Shown piece by piece: positions 49,624-58,770 of a stretch of 64,000 nucleotides of DNA. The stretch covers positions 62,001 through 126,000 of the forward strand of contig NZ_CABPSC010000015.1 in the NCBI RefSeq assembly GCF_902459585.1, given 5' to 3'. The notes under the pieces were generated by a model. That model was given only the letters and a program-made list of their open reading frames with translations, did not search any database and was not told the origin of the DNA. Origin of the DNA: Pandoraea nosoerga. Lineage in GTDB: Bacteria > Pseudomonadota > Gammaproteobacteria > Burkholderiales > Burkholderiaceae. Position 1 is the stretch's first letter; every line of letters begins with the position of its first letter. The position numbers and the translations under genes were made by a program.

Positions 49624-50352
49624 TTGAAAAGCACGTCTTCCGCATCGGCCGCCGCGTCGGGTGCTACCGGCACGTCCGGCACGTCCGGCCGCCGCCGCCT
49701 CACCGCCTATCAGTACGCCATCGAGACGCTGCGCACCGAGATTCTGCAGGGGCGGCTGAAGGCGGGCGACCGGCTGCGGCAGGACGATCTCGCCCGCCGT
49801 CTCGAGATGTCGACGACGCCGGTGCGCGAGGCGTTGCGCACATTGGTCTCGGAGGGGCTCGTGTTCTTCGACGCGCATCGCGGCGCGGTGGTGCGAGGGC
49901 TGACGATCGACGATGTCAATGAACTCTACCGCCTGCGCAAGACGCTCGAGCCCATGATGGCCGAGCAGGCAATGGCCACGATCCGCGACGAGGACATCGC
50001 GCGGGCCCAGGCGTTGCACGGCGAAATGCTCGCCACGACGGATGTCGTGAAGTGGACCGAGCTGAACCAGGCGTTCCACGCGGCGCTCTGGGCCTCGCAG
50101 GACAATTCCCGGCTGGCGCATCTGATCAAGACGTTGCGCGATGCGTCCGGCCCCTACATCGCCTTGTCGCTCTACATGCGGCCGGTGCATGTCGACGTGA
50201 GCAATCAGGAACACCAGAAAATGCTCGACGAGTACCGCGCCCGCGATGTGGCCGCCGCCCGCCGGCACACGGAAGACCATCTCGACGCTACGCTGCGCAT
50301 CATCGTCAAGGCCATCGAGCAGACCGAAGCGCAGGCGGCCGCCAACGAGTGA
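49624..50352 (+). CDS. GntR family transcriptional regulator (FCD/FadR-type)
   Basis: The 242-residue regulator has an N-terminal winged helix (IETLRTEILQGRLKAGDRL, LARRLEMSTTPVREALRTL) and a C-terminal helical FCD ligand domain with metal-type histidines (FHAAL, EHQKMLDEY, EDHLDA). The start is a TTG with no clear ribosome site; it follows the asparaginase stop by 18 bp, so translation may be coupled. The Ser/Ala/Gly-rich first 20 residues are non-conserved. It probably controls the MFS/asparaginase operator at 48537-48562. Confidence 0.92.
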   Translation: MKSTSSASAAASGATGTSGTSGRRRLTAYQYAIETLRTEILQGRLKAGDRLRQDDLARRLEMSTTPVREALRTLVSEGLVFFDAHRGAVVRGLTIDDVNELYRLRKTLEPMMAEQAMATIRDEDIARAQALHGEMLATTDVVKWTELNQAFHAALWASQDNSRLAHLIKTLRDASGPYIALSLYMRPVHVDVSNQEHQKMLDEYRARDVAAARRHTEDHLDATLRIIVKAIEQTEAQAAANE

Positions 50353-50450
50353 CGCCAGCGCGAGGCGCCACATCGCCGGCCGCCCCGCGCCGGTGATGCT
50401 TCGCACACCTGATCATCCGCGATCGGTCATGTCCGGCAATGCCGGGTGAT

Positions 50451-50500
50451 GCGCGATAGTGCGCGATAGCGCGCGATAGTGCGTGGTGGTGCCTGGTGGG
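50451..50500. repeat. 10-bp tandem repeat x 3 plus 2 degenerate units
   Basis: The units are GCGCGATAGT, GCGCGATAGC and GCGCGATAGT, then GCGTGGTGGT and GCCTGGTGGG. Confidence 0.85.
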
Positions 50501-50562
50501 GCCCGGCAAGACGCCGTGCGCACTTTCGCGGCCGATTCTCGTCGGCTTTCCGGGTTAACACC

Positions 50563-50589
50563 TAAAGTTCTTCGTGCGCCGGCCGTAAT
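50563..50589 (+). promoter_or_regulatory. Sigma-28 (FliA) promoter of the chemoreceptor gene
   Basis: TAAAGTTC, 11 bp and GCCGTAAT match the flagellar sigma-28 pattern TAAAGTTT-N11-GCCGATAA at the -35 (7 of 8), the spacer and the GCCG core. The box lies 94 bp before the ATG. Confidence 0.75.
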
Positions 50590-50682
50590 TGCTGGGGTGG
50601 AACCCCCACCTCGTGGAGCCGGTGGCCTGGGCGCCGGTCTCCTGTCTTTGACCCCCCCTAGCCGCAGGCCCGTCCAGACAGC

Positions 50683-52569
50683 ATGACAGTATCTTCGCTT
50701 AGAACACGCATCATCCTGATCGCGTGTGCCACCGTAATCGGGGCACTGATCCTCTCCGGCATCACCACCTACCTCATCGTGCGCAACAGCATGATGTCGA
50801 CCATTGCCAACACGCTCGACGCCGTCGCGCGCGGCAACACGCTCGCCGTCGAGCGCTGGGCCGCCGCAAAGGGCCAGTCGGTCGTCGGCACGGCCGCGGC
50901 CGTCGAGAAGGGCGAGCAAGGCGTCGCCCTCACGAAGCTGCTCGGCGCGACCAACGGCTTCCCGATCTCGAGCATCGGCTGGAGCGACAAGTCATACTTC
51001 TCCAGCGGCCCCACGCCGCCCGACTACGATCCGACCGTTCGTCCGTGGTACAAGGGCGCCACGGCCGCGGGCAAGCTCACGGTGGTCAAGCCGTATGCCG
51101 ACATCGCGTCCGGCAAGCTGTACGTGTCGTTTGCCGCCCCGATCCTGCGCGACGGCCAGACGCTCGGGGCGGTGAGCGGTGCCGTGCCGCTCGACGCCGT
51201 GCAGGAAGTCGTCAGGGCCGTGCATCCCACGCCCTCGAGCCTGGCCTTCGTGGTCTCGCGCGACGGCCTCGTGATCGCGCACCCGGACGAGAAACTCATG
51301 CTCAAGCAGTCGAGCGATCTCGCGCAGTCGCTCACGCCGGACACGCTCGCCGGCCTCGAGCGCGCCACCGAACCGATGGAAGTGGAGCTCGGCGGTGCGG
51401 CCAAGCTCGTCAAGGTGCAGCCCGTGCCGGGCACCGACTGGCTGTTCGTCGTGGCGCTCGACAAGGCTGAAGCGACCGCCGGCCTCTCGCGCGTGCTGAG
51501 CGCGACCGTCATCACGCTGATCGTGCTGACGCTGTGCGCCATCGGCATTGCGAGCTTCTTTACCTCGCAGGCGTTTCGCCGTCTGTCGCAGGTGCGCGAC
51601 GCGATGGACACCATCGGCTCGGGAGGCGGCGACCTGACGCGCCGCCTCGACGTGGTCGGCAACGACGAAGTCGCCCAGATTTCGCGCTCGTTCAACGCGT
51701 TCGTCGACAAGATCAGTACGGTCATGCTCGACGTGCGCGCAGGCGTGAATGGCATGACCTCGGCAACCAGCGAGATCGAGATGGGCAACCGCGATCTGTC
51801 GCAGCGCACCGAAGCGTCGGCCGGAACGCTGCAGGAGACGTCGGCCGCGCTCACCGAACTCACCGCCAGCGTGAAACAGACGGCCGAGGCCGCCGAGCAC
51901 GCCACGCGCCTCGCGAACGACGCCAGCGAAGCGGCGGCGCGCGGGGGCGAAGTGATGACGGGCGCCGTCACGACCATGAGCGAGATCGCCCGGTCGTCCG
52001 AGCGCATTACCGAGATCATCAGTGTGATCGACGGCATTGCGTTCCAGACCAACATCCTCGCGCTCAACGCCGCGGTGGAAGCCGCGCGCGCGGGCGAGCA
52101 GGGCCGCGGCTTTGCCGTGGTGGCCGGCGAGGTGCGTACGCTCGCCCAGCGCAGCGCGGCCGCCGCGCAGGAAATCAAGACGCTCATCGAGGCTTCCGTA
52201 CAGAACGTCAAGAGCGGCACGCAGCGCGTGCAGGCCGCCGGCGACACGATGGGCGAGATCGTCGACGGCATCGCCCGCGTGCGCCGTCTGATCAGCGAAA
52301 TCCACAGCGCCATGACCGAGCAGAGCACCGGCATCAGCCAGATCGATCGCAGCGTGGCGGAGATGGATCAGTCGACGCAGCAGAACGCCGCGCTGGTCGA
52401 AGAGTCGGCCGCCGCCTCGGCAATGCTCAGCGAGCAGGCGCGCAATCTTGCCGACACCGTCGCGCTCTTCCAGTTGCGCGAGCACAGCCGCCACGGCGTG
52501 ACCGTGGTGCGCAGCCCGGCAGGGGCGCAGCGCGACCCGCATCGCGACGAGCCGGCGCTCGCGGCCTGA
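50683..52569 (+). CDS. Methyl-accepting chemotaxis protein with dCache sensor
   Basis: The 628-residue transmembrane chemoreceptor has TM1 at about 10-33, a periplasmic double-Cache domain to about 270, TM2 at about 272-293, HAMP, and a signalling domain with the hairpin tip [28 protein letters not shown]. The sensor carries the amino-acid-type dCache pattern Y115, R120, W122, Y123, Y138 at exact family spacing, but the sixth residue, normally Asp, is Ala167. No C-terminal CheR pentapeptide is seen. The gene is probably expressed with the flagellar regulon from the sigma-28 promoter upstream. Confidence 0.95.
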   Translation: MTVSSLRTRIILIACATVIGALILSGITTYLIVRNSMMSTIANTLDAVARGNTLAVERWAAAKGQSVVGTAAAVEKGEQGVALTKLLGATNGFPISSIGWSDKSYFSSGPTPPDYDPTVRPWYKGATAAGKLTVVKPYADIASGKLYVSFAAPILRDGQTLGAVSGAVPLDAVQEVVRAVHPTPSSLAFVVSRDGLVIAHPDEKLMLKQSSDLAQSLTPDTLAGLERATEPMEVELGGAAKLVKVQPVPGTDWLFVVALDKAEATAGLSRVLSATVITLIVLTLCAIGIASFFTSQAFRRLSQVRDAMDTIGSGGGDLTRRLDVVGNDEVAQISRSFNAFVDKISTVMLDVRAGVNGMTSATSEIEMGNRDLSQRTEASAGTLQETSAALTELTASVKQTAEAAEHATRLANDASEAAARGGEVMTGAVTTMSEIARSSERITEIISVIDGIAFQTNILALNAAVEAARAGEQGRGFAVVAGEVRTLAQRSAAAAQEIKTLIEASVQNVKSGTQRVQAAGDTMGEIVDGIARVRRLISEIHSAMTEQSTGISQIDRSVAEMDQSTQQNAALVEESAAASAMLSEQARNLADTVALFQLREHSRHGVTVVRSPAGAQRDPHRDEPALAA

Positions 52570-52825
52570 GCGCGCCACGCCTGAATGGACGACGGCCTTG
52601 CTGTGCCGCACTCGGGCGGCGAGGCCCGCGCGCGCCGCCAGCCTCGCCCTGACGTCACCACAGCGCTACAGCGCCACACCGCTAGAGCGCCGCACCGCCC
52701 TGCCCGCCGGAATTTGTCGCACAATGGACCGCATTCCGGCGCGGCGTCCTTCCTTCCCGAAACGCTTGTGCCCGACGTCTGCCGGTGTCGAATCGATATT
52801 GCCGATCACGTTCAGGAGACTCCAC

Positions 52826-53182
52826 ATGACCCATCAACGGTACGAAGGCGGATGCCATTGCGGTGACTTGCGCTTTGCCGCCAATGTCGATCTATCCAAA
52901 ACAGTCGCGTGCAACTGTTCCATCTGCAAGAAGCGGGGCTTGATTCTGGCCTTCACGCCGCTGACGGAATTTACGCAAACGGCGGGCGAGGGAAAAGCTG
53001 CCGAATATCTTTTCAACAAGCACGTCATTCGCCATCAATTCTGTCCGAGATGCGGTGTCGAGGCATTCGCGTTCGGTGAAATGCCCGACGGCACGAAAAT
53101 GGCGGCGGTCAATGTGCGGTGCCTCGATGGCATCGATCTGGATACCGTGCATCCCACGCCATTCGATGGCGCGAGCAGGTAG
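52826..53182 (+). CDS. GFA (glutathione-dependent formaldehyde-activating) family protein
   Basis: The 118-residue beta-fold zinc protein has the CENP-V/GFA cysteine set: C10, C12 (GCHCG), C29, C31, C34 (CNCSIC) and C73, C76 (CPRC). These bind two zinc ions. Family names refer to a proposed formaldehyde-glutathione activity; most members are uncharacterised. TTCAGGAGA precedes the ATG. It is a single gene, converging on the CoA-transferase gene with a minus-strand terminator between. Confidence 0.93.
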   Translation: MTHQRYEGGCHCGDLRFAANVDLSKTVACNCSICKKRGLILAFTPLTEFTQTAGEGKAAEYLFNKHVIRHQFCPRCGVEAFAFGEMPDGTKMAAVNVRCLDGIDLDTVHPTPFDGASR

Positions 53183-53220
53183 ACGCCGGCGCGCGCCACC
53201 GCCGGCCGCTGGCTGACGCA

Positions 53221-53257
53221 ATAAAAAGCGGCTCGCCCGCGCGTGCCGGCGAGCCGC
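53221..53257 (-). terminator. Terminator of the acetyl-CoA hydrolase/transferase gene
   Basis: On the minus strand, GCGGCTCGCC pairs with GGCGAGCCGC (10 bp, 10-nt loop) and is followed by TTTTT. Confidence 0.88.
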
Positions 53258-53350
53258 GAATGCCCGTCGCGCTCAGCCGCGCCGGGCTCACGGGACCGCA
53301 TGCGCCCCGTGTTCCTGGACCCCGCCGCGACGGTGCCGACCGTCGCTGCG

Positions 53351-54847
53351 TTACTTCGCTGCCAGCATCGAGCCGCGATCGCGCAGATTGATGTGCATCT
53401 CGAAGGCGCGCTCCAGCGCGTGCGGCGTGTGGCCGGCATAGCGCAGGGCGTCGCGGTAGTAGTCGCGCAGCACTTCGCGATAGCTCGGATGCGCGCAGTT
53501 GTCGATTACCAGCTTCACGCGCTCGCGCGGCGCGAGCGTGCGCAGGTCGGCCAGTCCCTGCTCGGTGACGAGGATGTCCACGTCGTGCTCGTTGTGGTCG
53601 ACATGCGGCACCATCGGCACGATGCTCGAAATGCGCCCGTCCTTGGCGATCGACTTGGTCGCGAAGATCGCCATGCGTGCATTGCGAGCGAAGTCGCCCG
53701 ATCCCCCGATGCCGTTCATCATGTGCGTGCCGCCCACGTGCGTGGAATTCACGTTGCCGTAGATATCGGCTTCGAGCGCGGTATTCAGCGCGATGAGGCC
53801 CAGGCGGCGGATCACCTCCGGATGGTTGCTGACTTCCTGCGGGCGCAGCACGAGCTTGTCGCGATAGCGCGCCAGATCGCCGAACACGCGGTCCTGCACC
53901 GGCTGCGATACCGTGATCGACGAGCCCGAGGCAAACACCATCTTGCCCGCGTCCATCAGCTCGAACGTGGAGTCCTGCAGCACCTCCGAGTACATGGTGA
54001 GCTGCTCGAACGGCGAATCGACGAAGCCCATGAGTACGGCATTGGCAATGGTCCCGATACCTGACTGGATCGCGGGCAGCGTGCGAGGCAGGCGCCCGCG
54101 CGAGACTTCATGCTGGAAGAATTCGATGAGATGGCCGGCGATGTTCTGCGTCTCGGCGTCGGGCGGCAGGGCATTCGACGCGCTGTCGGGGGTGTGCGTG
54201 ATGACGATCGCCGCGATCTTCTCGGGCGCAATCTTCACGGCGCTAGTGCCGACGCGGTCGCGCACGTCCACGATCGCCAACGGGTCGCGATGCGGGCGCT
54301 GGCCCGGAATCCAGATGTCGTGCATACCCTCGAAGGCGAGCGGCTGCGCGAGGTTGATCTCCACGATCACTTTGTCCGCGAGGATCGCGAAGCTCGCCGA
54401 ATTGCCGACCGACGAGCTGGGCACCAGGCCGCCGTCCTCCGTGATGGCGACCGCTTCGATCACCGCCACGTCGAGCTTGCCGAACTGACCGGCGCGCAGG
54501 AACTCGACCGTCTCGGACAAGTGCTGGTCGACGAACATCACGTCGCCGCGGTTGATCGCGCTGCGCAGCGTGGTGTCCACCTGAAACGGCAGACGTTTGC
54601 CGAGCACCCCGGCCTCGGTCAGCGTCTTGTCGGAATCGTGCCCCAGCGATGCGCCCGTGATCAGCGTGATCTTCAGCGGATGGGCCTGGGCGCGCCGCGC
54701 CAACGCAAGCGGCATGTCCTTGGCATCGCCGGCGCGGGTGAACCCGCTCATGCCGACCACCATGCCGTCGCCGATCAGCGTGGCCGCGTCGTCGGCGCTC
54801 ATCACCCGGTCGCGCAGCGACGCCAGGCGGATGCGGTCTTCAAACAT
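53351..54847 (-). CDS. Acetyl-CoA hydrolase/transferase family protein (succinate CoA-transferase type)
   Basis: The 498-residue class I-type CoA-transferase (Cat1/AarC/ScpC group) has the N-terminal VVGMSGFTRAGDAKDMPLAL, VSNHPEVIRRLGLIALNTALEADIYG, and the Gly-rich GGTHMMNGIGGSGDFARNA. It moves CoA between acetyl- or propionyl-CoA and succinate. The ATG before FEDRIRLAS has GGAG 9 bp upstream. It is divergent from a LysR regulator, with clustered TATTGA boxes between them, so acetate- or propionate-responsive control is likely. Confidence 0.94.
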   Translation of the reverse strand: MFEDRIRLASLRDRVMSADDAATLIGDGMVVGMSGFTRAGDAKDMPLALARRAQAHPLKITLITGASLGHDSDKTLTEAGVLGKRLPFQVDTTLRSAINRGDVMFVDQHLSETVEFLRAGQFGKLDVAVIEAVAITEDGGLVPSSSVGNSASFAILADKVIVEINLAQPLAFEGMHDIWIPGQRPHRDPLAIVDVRDRVGTSAVKIAPEKIAAIVITHTPDSASNALPPDAETQNIAGHLIEFFQHEVSRGRLPRTLPAIQSGIGTIANAVLMGFVDSPFEQLTMYSEVLQDSTFELMDAGKMVFASGSSITVSQPVQDRVFGDLARYRDKLVLRPQEVSNHPEVIRRLGLIALNTALEADIYGNVNSTHVGGTHMMNGIGGSGDFARNARMAIFATKSIAKDGRISSIVPMVPHVDHNEHDVDILVTEQGLADLRTLAPRERVKLVIDNCAHPSYREVLRDYYRDALRYAGHTPHALERAFEMHINLRDRGSMLAAK

Positions 54848-54935
54848 CGTGAGGCTCCTCGTCTCTCTTATTCGAATCTCGTGAATGCTCCGCGTGGCCG
54901 CAGGCAACGCCGTTGATCACGCTCGACTCGAAGTG

Positions 54936-55000
54936 TATTGACGCATGCGTCACATTTCCAATATATTGAACAAAGTACTTCAATACTTTTTATGTATTGA
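54936..55000. promoter_or_regulatory. LysR-type operator region between the CoA-transferase and lysR genes
   Basis: TATTGA occurs at 54936, 54964 and 54995, and inverted (TCAATA) at 54980. The perfect dyad TATTGAA-N8-TTCAATA spans 54964-54985. A separate 14-bp palindrome TGACGCATGCGTCA lies at 54939-54952. This layout fits a LysR recognition site plus activation site. Confidence 0.65.
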
Positions 55001-55042
55001 TCGCGCCAAACCCGGTGGGGCCGGGCGGACGGAGGAGCGGGC

Positions 55043-55960
55043 ATGGAGTTGCGGCATTTGCAATATTTCATTGCGGTGGCCGAGGAGCGGCATTTCACGC
55101 GGGCAGCAGCGCGCGTGGGCATCCAGCAACCGCCGTTGAGCCTGCAGATCCGGCAATTGGAAGCCGAGCTGGGCGGGCCGCTGTTCGTGCGTCTGCCGCG
55201 CGACGTGGCGCTCACCGAGCTGGGAGAGGCCTTCCTGCCTGAGGCGCGTCACATTCTCGAGCGCGTGGCGCGGGTCAAGCGCCGCATGCAGCAGATCTCG
55301 CGTGGTGAAGCGGGGCACCTCCGGATCGGGTTCGCGGGCGCGACGTATTTCGAGCCGCGCGTCCCGGCATGGATTCGCGACTATCGCGCGCAATATCCCG
55401 ACGTGCATTTGCATCCGCAGCAGAGCAACACCGCGAGTCTGCTGGCCGCGCTGATGGACGAGTCCGTCGATGCCGCGTTCGTGCGCACGCCCGAGGACGT
55501 ACCGCCGGGCATCGAGACGCTGCCGGTGGTGGACGAGCCCATGGTGCTGGCGCTGCCGCTAAGTCATCCCATGTGTGCTCGAAAGCGCGTGCCGCTTGCC
55601 GCGCTCGCGCAGGACGAATTCATTGTGCTGCCGCGGGAAATCAGTCCGTCACTGTACGACCGGACCATTGCCGCATGCGAGGCGGCGGGTTTTCGGCCGA
55701 AGCTCGGGCAGGAGGCGCCGCAGATCACGTCGATCGTGCCGATGGTGGCGGCAGGCTTCGGTGTCTCGCTGGTGCCCGCGTCCGTGCGCCAGATCCGCAC
55801 GCCCGGCATGGGCTTCTGGCCGGTCGACGGCGACGTGCCGAGCGCGCCGATCAGCCTCGCCTACCGAAGCGATCACGGCTCGGCGGCGCTGGCCAACTTC
55901 ATTGCGATGCTGCCTGCGGATTCGCCAGAGAGCAGCGACAGCGCATCGCCCGTCGTTTGA
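55043..55960 (+). CDS. LysR family transcriptional regulator
   Basis: The 305-residue LTTR has the N-terminal helix-turn-helix HLQYFIAVAEERHFTRAAARVGIQQ, which begins at residue 5. The linker is followed by a periplasmic-binding-like effector domain (GHLRIGFAGA, then FIVLPREISPSLYD). The start ATG fits the family (MELRHLQYF). It is divergent from the acetyl-CoA hydrolase/transferase gene, with repeated TATTGA boxes between, so it is the likely activator of that gene and a repressor of itself. Confidence 0.94.
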   Translation: MELRHLQYFIAVAEERHFTRAAARVGIQQPPLSLQIRQLEAELGGPLFVRLPRDVALTELGEAFLPEARHILERVARVKRRMQQISRGEAGHLRIGFAGATYFEPRVPAWIRDYRAQYPDVHLHPQQSNTASLLAALMDESVDAAFVRTPEDVPPGIETLPVVDEPMVLALPLSHPMCARKRVPLAALAQDEFIVLPREISPSLYDRTIAACEAAGFRPKLGQEAPQITSIVPMVAAGFGVSLVPASVRQIRTPGMGFWPVDGDVPSAPISLAYRSDHGSAALANFIAMLPADSPESSDSASPVV

Positions 55961-56367
55961 TGGTCTTGGTGCAATGCCGGCATGCGGTTTCGCCGGCGGC
56001 GTGCGCATAGGCATCATCGACGTCCCCTTTGGCCGAATTGCGAAATTTCAGTGGCGTGGCCGGGCCATGTGAAGAAGCGTTAGGCGTCACGTTACCCGAG
56101 CCCCGACCCCCTTTCGTCCCACTGTCCGTATCCCTCGCAAACCCCGCGCCACGGGCGTTTGGCGGCAGGCAGGCGCAGGCGTTGTGCATCCGCGGCACAT
56201 AGCGTCACGGTGTCGTGCACGGGCGGCGTGTGTGGCGCGTGCGACAGTGCGTTCGAGATCGTCGGCAATCCGATACATTCGCCAATTCGCTGCGCTACAC
56301 TGCCGTCATGCCTCGCCGCGAGACCGGTAGGGTTCGACGGTAGGCGCCACATGGACGCCATCTCCCC
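55961..56367. other. Spacer between lysR and the EAL gene
   Basis: No gene, RNA or terminator is convincing in these 407 bp. A TACACT hexamer at 56296-56301 may be the -10 of the EAL gene; no good -35 is seen. Confidence 0.5.
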
Positions 56368-57963
56368 ATGCGTACATTCCGAAGACTGACGCGCTGGCTG
56401 CCGTTGCTCACGGCTGTCGCGGCCGGCATGCTCATCATGCTGATGGTCGGGCAGATCATCCAGACGCGCATCGACGACTTCCGCCTTCGCGCCTACGTGC
56501 AGGACATCATGGGGTTCATGCGCGATGCGTCGCTCTCTGGCAGCGACGCACTGCAAAGCGCGCTGGACGGTGGCGCCGAACCGTGCACCGATGCCGACAT
56601 TCTCGCGCTGCGCCGCGTGGCCATGCGCAGCCCCTACTTTCACGATATCGGGCGCGTTCACGATTCTCGCCTGCTGTGCTCGGCCGTGGCGGGCCGCTTC
56701 GATCCCAAGCCCGTTCTGCCGCCGCCCACTCACGAAACCCGCGCCGGCGTGAAGCTGTGGCACACGCTTACCGGAGTGGTCTCGCCCGGCGTGCAGGCAA
56801 ACGCCATGGGCATGGGCGACGTCGTGGTCTTCAGCCCGCCCGTGCTGCCCGAGCGGCTGGCCATGCCGCCACCGGGATTTGCTTCGGTGGCGTCCACGAG
56901 CGACATGCGCTTTCAGTTCTGGGCAGCGGGCATGTACGGAGATCAATTGCGCATTCGCCTCGGTGAACGATCGCCGTGGTTCGACTTCACGGCGCTGCGC
57001 CGCTATTCCGCGTGTGCGAGCGCCGTGGATGTATGCGCCTCGGCCGTCTACGTCGCCTCGCGCATTACCGACAATCCGCTGCTGTTTACGCTGGCGTTGT
57101 GCATCGGCGGCATTGGCGGCGCCGCCGTGGGCGCGTCGTGGCGCTCGCGCCGGCGTTACCGCATGTCGGTGGACTGGGTCACGCAGCACGCGGCCGAGTC
57201 GGGCGGCATCCACGTCGCCTACCAGCCGCTCGTGCGGCTGCGCGATCGCAAGATGGTCGGCGTGGAAGCGCTCGCGCGACTCAACGACAATGCCGGTGCG
57301 CCGATATCGCCCGAGCTGTTCATCCCCATTGCCGAGCGGCGCGGCGTGATCGGGCTCGTGACCCGTCAGGTCGTGCGCCGCGCGCTCGTGGAAATGCATG
57401 GCCGCGCACTGGCCGACCCCGAGTTCCACATCAGCCTGAATCTCGCGGCGACCGACATCGTCGACCCCGCGTTCCACGCTTATCTCGACCACATGTCCTC
57501 GGTGCTGCGCGTGCCGCCTGCGCAAATCGCGCTGGAAATCACGGAGCGTTCGACCGAGAACATGACGCTTCTGAAAGAAGCGCTCGACCGCTTGCGCCTG
57601 GACGGTTATCAGGTTCACATCGACGATTTCGGCACGGGTTTCTCGAATCTGGCGTATCTCTCCAAGCTCAACGTCGATGCGCTCAAGATCGATCGGATGT
57701 TTACGCAGGCGCTCGGCACGGACACCGTCGGCAATACGATCGTGGACCAGATCTGCAAGATGGCGGCGCTGCTCGAGCTTGGCGTGATCGTGGAGGGCAT
57801 CGAGACCGAAGCGCAGGTTGCGTACTTGCTCGAGCGTTATCCGGACGTCGTGGGGCAGGGCTGGTATTTCGGTAAGGCCGTGCCCGCTGGCGACGTGGGG
57901 GCGATGGCGGGAATGAAGACCACGGCGGCGCCGGTGCGTTGGCCGATCGAAGGGGGCGCGTGA
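56368..57963 (+). CDS. c-di-GMP phosphodiesterase with CSS-motif periplasmic sensor and EAL domain
   Basis: The 531-residue protein has TM1 at about 12-31, a periplasmic CSS-type domain, TM2 at about 235-256, and an EAL domain. Cysteines C73 and C104 correspond to the redox pair of PdeC-like proteins, but the CSS triplet is CSA here. The EAL domain keeps its catalytic set: E300 (VEALAR), NLAATD, EITE, IDDFGTG, KIDR, VEGIET and GQGWYFGK, so it should hydrolyse c-di-GMP. Periplasmic thiol state may gate it, as described for E. coli PdeC. It is a single gene with its own terminator. Confidence 0.94.
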   Translation: MRTFRRLTRWLPLLTAVAAGMLIMLMVGQIIQTRIDDFRLRAYVQDIMGFMRDASLSGSDALQSALDGGAEPCTDADILALRRVAMRSPYFHDIGRVHDSRLLCSAVAGRFDPKPVLPPPTHETRAGVKLWHTLTGVVSPGVQANAMGMGDVVVFSPPVLPERLAMPPPGFASVASTSDMRFQFWAAGMYGDQLRIRLGERSPWFDFTALRRYSACASAVDVCASAVYVASRITDNPLLFTLALCIGGIGGAAVGASWRSRRRYRMSVDWVTQHAAESGGIHVAYQPLVRLRDRKMVGVEALARLNDNAGAPISPELFIPIAERRGVIGLVTRQVVRRALVEMHGRALADPEFHISLNLAATDIVDPAFHAYLDHMSSVLRVPPAQIALEITERSTENMTLLKEALDRLRLDGYQVHIDDFGTGFSNLAYLSKLNVDALKIDRMFTQALGTDTVGNTIVDQICKMAALLELGVIVEGIETEAQVAYLLERYPDVVGQGWYFGKAVPAGDVGAMAGMKTTAAPVRWPIEGGA

Positions 57964-58122
57964 GCCGCGGCGGCGGGGATGTGAGGGCGCGCGCGACGAG
58001 TTGCCGGCCGTCGGCAGTCCGTGTGCGTCGCATCAGGCAAATTACGGAGAATAACGACACCGATTCGGGACTACAGTGGAATCACCGTGGTCCTGATGTG
58101 CCCCCGACCTCCACGGACTATC

Positions 58123-58154
58123 CGGCTCGCCGCTTCTGCGGGCCGCTTTTTTTT
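58123..58154 (+). terminator. Terminator of the EAL gene
   Basis: CGGC-(TCG)-CCGC-TTCT-GCGG-GCCG forms an 8-bp stem with a 3-nt bulge and is followed by eight T. Confidence 0.75.
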
Positions 58155-58160
58155 GTGCGC

Positions 58161-58190
58161 TTGCCGCAAATCGTGAACATGTTACGATTT
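58161..58190 (+). promoter_or_regulatory. Promoter with overlapping dyad upstream of the 88-residue protein gene
   Basis: TTGCCG (58161-58166), 16 bp and TACGAT (58183-58188). A dyad AAATCGT-GAACATGTT-ACGATTT (58168-58190) covers the spacer and -10, so a repressor site is plausible. Confidence 0.5.
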
Positions 58191-58249
58191 CCCGAAAAAC
58201 AGCATTGGCCCGGCAGTTCCATAGCTGTCGCTTTACCGAAGGGGGACAT

Positions 58250-58516
58250 GTGGCTCAATCATTCCGTTTTTCCTGGCACTATGTCAGCAGCACGCCGCCC
58301 GGGCGGCCGTTCGACCTCGAGGGCGCCGTCACACCACGCGCCGATGAGCGTTTCGATGGCGCTGTCGACGCCTACTGTGAAGGCCACTACATCGGGCGCT
58401 GCGAGTACTCGAGCATCGAGGCGAGCGATGCGACCGGCGCCGCCGAGCAGATCCGCAAACGCATCGAGCGCCGCATCGAAGACCGTGTAGCGCGCGAGAA
58501 CGGTACGGCGCACTGA
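58250..58516 (+). CDS. Small hypothetical protein (88 residues)
   Basis: The GTG start has a GGGGG ribosome site 5 bp upstream. The protein is soluble and acidic in its middle (PFDLEGAVTPRADERFDGAVDAY) with a charged C-terminal helix (AAEQIRKRIERRIEDRVARE). No signal, membrane segment or known domain is seen. Codon use looks like real coding sequence, and a promoter with a dyad lies 62 bp upstream. I do not recognise a function. Confidence 0.7.
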   Translation: MAQSFRFSWHYVSSTPPGRPFDLEGAVTPRADERFDGAVDAYCEGHYIGRCEYSSIEASDATGAAEQIRKRIERRIEDRVARENGTAH

Positions 58517-58770
58517 GCGCAAGTCGGCCCCGGATTCACATCGGTCGGGTCATCAAGCCGCGGGTGCGGCCTCCCATGCCGGCGACGGCAGCAACGGCTC
58601 TCCCAAGCCACTCGGGCCGCGCTCCCAGGACAATCAAAACGATACGTTGGACTACGGCGTCGTGGCGCGCGGCGACAAGCCCGCGTTTGCGGTGACGATG
58701 GGAGCGCGCCGTCCGGCGACGCGCGCGATCCGTTCGGTGCGAGCATGCGCAGGGGGCGCAACGCGGGGGC

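Larger units (their letters stand above)
50353..50682. other. Spacer upstream of the chemoreceptor gene
   Basis: These 330 bp hold no gene. They contain a 10-bp tandem repeat (GCGCGATAGT type, 50451-50480, then two degenerate units), a sigma-28 promoter (50563-50589), and a GC-rich stem-loop region around 50591-50615 in the leader. Confidence 0.7.
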
